This document shows positions 61,611 to 64,000 of a stretch of 64,000 nt of DNA, piece by piece (the first letter of the stretch is position 1; each line of letters starts with the position of its first letter). This stretch comes from Streptomyces mobaraensis NBRC 13819 = DSM 40847 (lineage in GTDB: Bacteria > Actinomycetota > Actinomycetes > Streptomycetales > Streptomycetaceae), in assembly GCF_017916255.1 (NCBI RefSeq), contig NZ_CP072827.1:3807501-3871500 (forward strand), in the 5' to 3' direction. The notes beneath the pieces were generated by a model. The model had not been told where the DNA came from. It did not search any database and worked only from the letters and a program-made list of their open reading frames with translations. The translations under genes and the position numbers were made by a program.

Positions 61611-62696
61611 GTGACCGAGAAGACCCCCAGGCTGCGTCCGGCCCTGGACGACGTCCCCACCTACAAGCCCGGCCGCCCGGCCGCCAAGGACGGACCGGTC
61701 GCCTACAAGCTGTCCGCCAACGAGAACCCGTACCCGCCGCTGCCCGGGGTGCTGGAGGGCGCGGTGGCGGCCGTCGGGCAGCTCAACCGCTACCCGGACA
61801 TGGCCTGCGCCGGACTGATGGCCGAGCTCGCGGACCGCTTCGACGTGCCGATCTCCCACCTGGCGACCGGCACCGGCTCGGTCGGCGTCGCCCAGCAGCT
61901 CGTCCAGGCCACGGCCGGCCCCGGCGATGAAGTGATCTTCCCCTGGCGCTCGTTCGAGGCGTACCCGATCGTCGTCCAGGTGGCCGGTGCCACCCCGGTG
62001 CCGGTCGCGCTGACCGAGGACGACCGGCACGACCTGGACGCGATGGCCGCCGCGATCACCGAGCGGACCCGGCTGATCTTCGTCTGCAACCCCAACAACC
62101 CCACCGGCACGGTGGTGCACACCGCGGAGCTGGAAGCCTTCCTGGACCGGGTGCCCTCCGACGTCCTGGTGGTGCTGGACGAGGCGTACATCGAGTTCAT
62201 CCGGGACGCGGACGTGCCCAACGGCATCGACCTCTACCGGACCCGCCCCAACGTCTGCGTGCTGCGGACCTTCTCCAAGGCGTACGGGCTCGCCGGACTG
62301 CGGGTCGGCTTCGCCATCGCGCACGAGCCGGTCGCGGCGGCGCTGCGGAAGACCGCGGTGCCGTTCGGTGTGACGCAGGTGGCGCAGGAGGCGGCCGTTC
62401 TCTCGCTGCGCAGCGAGAAGGAACTCTGGGAGCGGGTGGACGCGCTGGTGGCCGAGCGGGCCCGGGTGGTCGAGGGGCTGCTGGCGCAGGGGTGGCCGCT
62501 GTCGGACACCCAGGCGAACTTCGTCTGGCTGCGGCTGGGCGAGCACACCGAGGCGTTCGCGGCGGCCTGTGAGCGGGCCGGGGTGATCGTGCGGCCGTTC
62601 GCGCCGGACGGGGTGCGGATCACGATCGGCGAGACCGACGCCAACACGATCTTCCTGCGGGTGGCGGGGGAGTTCCGCAAGGAGATGTCGCTCTAG
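61611..62696 (+). CDS. hisC: histidinol-phosphate aminotransferase family protein
   Basis: A 361-residue class I/II PLP enzyme from GTG 61611 ([20 protein letters not shown]) with GGAGGAGG seven bases upstream. Conserved features: [48 protein letters not shown] with the PLP lysine in FSKAYG, and [16 protein letters not shown]. Members make histidine or aromatic amino acids; from memory, the gene beside cydA in Streptomyces is a second (hisC2-like) copy, so an aromatic aminotransferase role is also possible. Confidence 0.88.
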   Translation: MTEKTPRLRPALDDVPTYKPGRPAAKDGPVAYKLSANENPYPPLPGVLEGAVAAVGQLNRYPDMACAGLMAELADRFDVPISHLATGTGSVGVAQQLVQATAGPGDEVIFPWRSFEAYPIVVQVAGATPVPVALTEDDRHDLDAMAAAITERTRLIFVCNPNNPTGTVVHTAELEAFLDRVPSDVLVVLDEAYIEFIRDADVPNGIDLYRTRPNVCVLRTFSKAYGLAGLRVGFAIAHEPVAAALRKTAVPFGVTQVAQEAAVLSLRSEKELWERVDALVAERARVVEGLLAQGWPLSDTQANFVWLRLGEHTEAFAAACERAGVIVRPFAPDGVRITIGETDANTIFLRVAGEFRKEMSL

Positions 62697-62721
62697 GCGG
62701 CGGCCGCACTCGACGGACCAG

Positions 62722-62759
62722 GCGCCGCGTACCCCTTCCCGGGGGTGCGCGGCGCTTTT
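62722..62759 (+). terminator. hairpin-T terminator after the aminotransferase gene
   Basis: GCGCCGCG (62722-62729) pairs with CGCGGCGC (62748-62755) around an inner ACCCC/GGGGT, followed directly by TTTT: a canonical intrinsic terminator. Confidence 0.88.
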
Positions 62760-62930
62760 GCGCGTGCTGCCGTGGTCGCTCGGCCTGCCGGGCCTGCCGG
62801 ACCTGCTGGGACTTCCGGGGCTTCCGGGGTGGGATCCGCAGTCTGGGGAGCTCCGGTCACCGAGCGCAAGAGCCGAAGGGGGTACCCCCGTGCTTGACCG
62901 AAAATCCCATGCGCCATAATTGCTTGTGAA

Positions 62931-62946
62931 TGTGAACGCGTTCACA
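62931..62946. promoter_or_regulatory. Rex operator (ROP) upstream of cydA
   Basis: TGTGAACGCGTTCACA is a perfect palindrome matching the Rex consensus TGTGAACNNNTTCACA. It is 115 bases before the cydA start, and TTGACC (62894-62899) with CATAAT (62915-62920) is the likely promoter, with an atypically short 15-bp spacer. Rex releases the site at a high NADH/NAD ratio, that is, under oxygen limitation. Confidence 0.9.
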
Positions 62947-63061
62947 AGCTCGCCCTTTATGTGGCCTTTCACCCGGTCATAGTGGGGCGAAACGCCGACG
63001 GGGAGCGTCGGTGAAGCGCCGGCACGGGGTGCCGGTGACGCAAGACGCAAGGAGGGACCGA

Positions 63062-64000
63062 GTGAATCTGGCTCTGGCGCCGGAGACGCTGGCGCGTTGG
63101 CAGTTCGGTATCACGACCGTCTATCACTTCCTCTTCGTCCCCCTCACGATCAGCCTGGCGGCGATCACCGCGGGTCTGGAGACGGCCTGGGTCCGCACGG
63201 GCAAGGAGAAGTACTTCCACGCCACCAAGTTCTGGGGGAAGCTCTTCCTGATCAACATCGCGATGGGGGTGGTCACCGGCATCGTGCAGGAGTTCCAGTT
63301 CGGCATGAACTGGTCGGACTACTCCCGCTTCGTCGGTGACGTCTTCGGGGCGCCGCTCGCGATGGAGGCGCTGCTGGCGTTCTTCTTCGAGTCCACCTTC
63401 ATCGGGCTGTGGATCTTCGGCTGGGACAAGCTGCCCAAGAAGATCCACTGCGCCTGTATCTGGATCGTCGCCCTCGGCACGGTCCTGTCCTCGTACTTCA
63501 TCCTGGCCGCCAACTCCTGGATGCAGCACCCCATCGGCTACGCGGTCGACAAGGCGACGGGGAAGGCCCGGCTCACCGACATCTGGGCCGTGCTCACCCA
63601 GAACACCACCCTGGTCGTCGTCTTCCACACCCTGACCGCCGCGTTCCTCACCGGTGCCGCCTTCATCGTCGGCATCTCCTCGTTCCACCTCTGGCGGGCC
63701 AAGCGCAAGCGGATCAAGGGCGAGGAGCTCGGCGAGAAGCAGCGCAAGCAGCTCCCCGCCATGCTCGCCTCGCTCCGCGTCGGGCTCGTCGTGGCCGTGA
63801 TCGCCGGCATGGGCACCGCGATCAGCGGTGACGAGCTGGGCAAGGTCATGTTCGAACAGCAGCCGATGAAGATGGCCGCCGCCGAGGCCCTGTGGGAGAG
63901 CCAGTCGCCCGCGCCCTTCTCGGTCTTCGCGGTCGGCGATGTGTCCAAGGGGCACAACAGTGTCGAGATCGAGATACCCGGTCTGCTCTCCTTCCTCGCC
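63062..64000 (+). CDS. cydA: cytochrome bd ubiquinol oxidase subunit I, 3' end outside window
   Basis: 313 codons from GTG 63062 (MNLALAPETLARWQFGITTV), with AAGGAGG five bases upstream; the gene runs past the window edge. Subunit I of the bd-type terminal oxidase: the helix I haem ligand His is in TTVYHFLFVPLTISLAAITAG, and the quinol-binding helices include GMNWSDYSRFVGDVFGAPLA. It reduces O2 to water using menaquinol with high oxygen affinity. Its promoter carries a perfect Rex site. Confidence 0.97.
   Translation, partial: MNLALAPETLARWQFGITTVYHFLFVPLTISLAAITAGLETAWVRTGKEKYFHATKFWGKLFLINIAMGVVTGIVQEFQFGMNWSDYSRFVGDVFGAPLAMEALLAFFFESTFIGLWIFGWDKLPKKIHCACIWIVALGTVLSSYFILAANSWMQHPIGYAVDKATGKARLTDIWAVLTQNTTLVVVFHTLTAAFLTGAAFIVGISSFHLWRAKRKRIKGEELGEKQRKQLPAMLASLRVGLVVAVIAGMGTAISGDELGKVMFEQQPMKMAAAEALWESQSPAPFSVFAVGDVSKGHNSVEIEIPGLLSFLA

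Overview
The window is high-GC actinobacterial DNA from a Streptomyces chromosome. The evidence is the codon usage, the developmental gene ssgA, and a backbone order (femX, rpsF-ssb-rpsR-rplI, MATE, dnaB, ..., holin-like protein, DUF5326, ssgA, flotillin, thiC, TerD/vWA protein, metallophosphoesterase, LacI, hisC-type aminotransferase, cydA) that, from memory, matches the S. coelicolor segment around SCO3904-SCO3945. That comparison was not computed.

Layout. 1-7.1 kb is core genome: cell-wall FemX, the S6/SSB/S18/L9 operon, a MATE exporter and replicative helicase DnaB, with four DnaA-box-like 9-mers packed into 90 bp upstream of dnaB. 7.1-34.2 kb is an accessory block of small regulator/effector pairs: FAD monooxygenase, quinone-type oxidoreductase, protease inhibitor I36, TetR, SDR, NmrA-like protein, EamA exporter with MarR, cupin with MarR, thioredoxin with MerR, beta-lactamase-like hydrolase, class V aminotransferase, ABC-2 drug exporter, a large BTAD/NB-ARC/TPR regulator, TetR, GNAT, MarR with MFS, HAD phosphatase, a flavohaemoglobin with a PNPOx-like partner, Nudix and LysR. 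Several divergent pairs have clear inverted-repeat operators, and many genes lack a Shine-Dalgarno with a -10-like box directly before the start codon, suggesting leaderless mRNAs. 34.2-43.2 kb returns to backbone: holin-like protein, cupin, DUF5326, ssgA (without an adjacent ssgR), flotillin with NfeD-like and YibE/F proteins, and thiC behind a TPP riboswitch.

43.09-55.81 kb is an integrated actinomycete integrative and conjugative element of 12,712 bp: a Pif-like Nudix protein, XRE/TPR and XRE/DUF5753 regulators, an anti-sigma-type ATPase, KorSA-like GntR with operators, TraSA-like FtsK translocase, small Spd and zinc-finger proteins, RepSA initiator and a large serine integrase. It sits inside thiC. 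The crossover falls within the codons for the last cysteine of the ThiC [4Fe-4S] motif, and the element supplies a substitute, divergent 51-codon ThiC C-terminus with that cysteine, a stop and a terminator. The displaced original 3' end of thiC survives after attR as an orphan with its own terminator. This gene-repairing integration is the most interesting system in the window.

55.8-64 kb is backbone again: a TerD/vWA protein, a membrane protein, a His-rich-repeat metallophosphoesterase, LacI, a histidinol-phosphate aminotransferase homologue and cydA (truncated by the window edge) with a perfect Rex operator.

A second theme is minisatellite-like tandem repeats. Coding examples are the 7/8-residue array in the flavohaemoglobin, the hexapeptide array in its neighbour, the flotillin hendecads and the His octads of the phosphoesterase. 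Intergenic arrays lie near 11.6, 17.8, 21.2, 26.6, 32.7, 34.4 and 35.1 kb, often abutting the 3' ends of genes. No rRNA, tRNA or CRISPR was seen.
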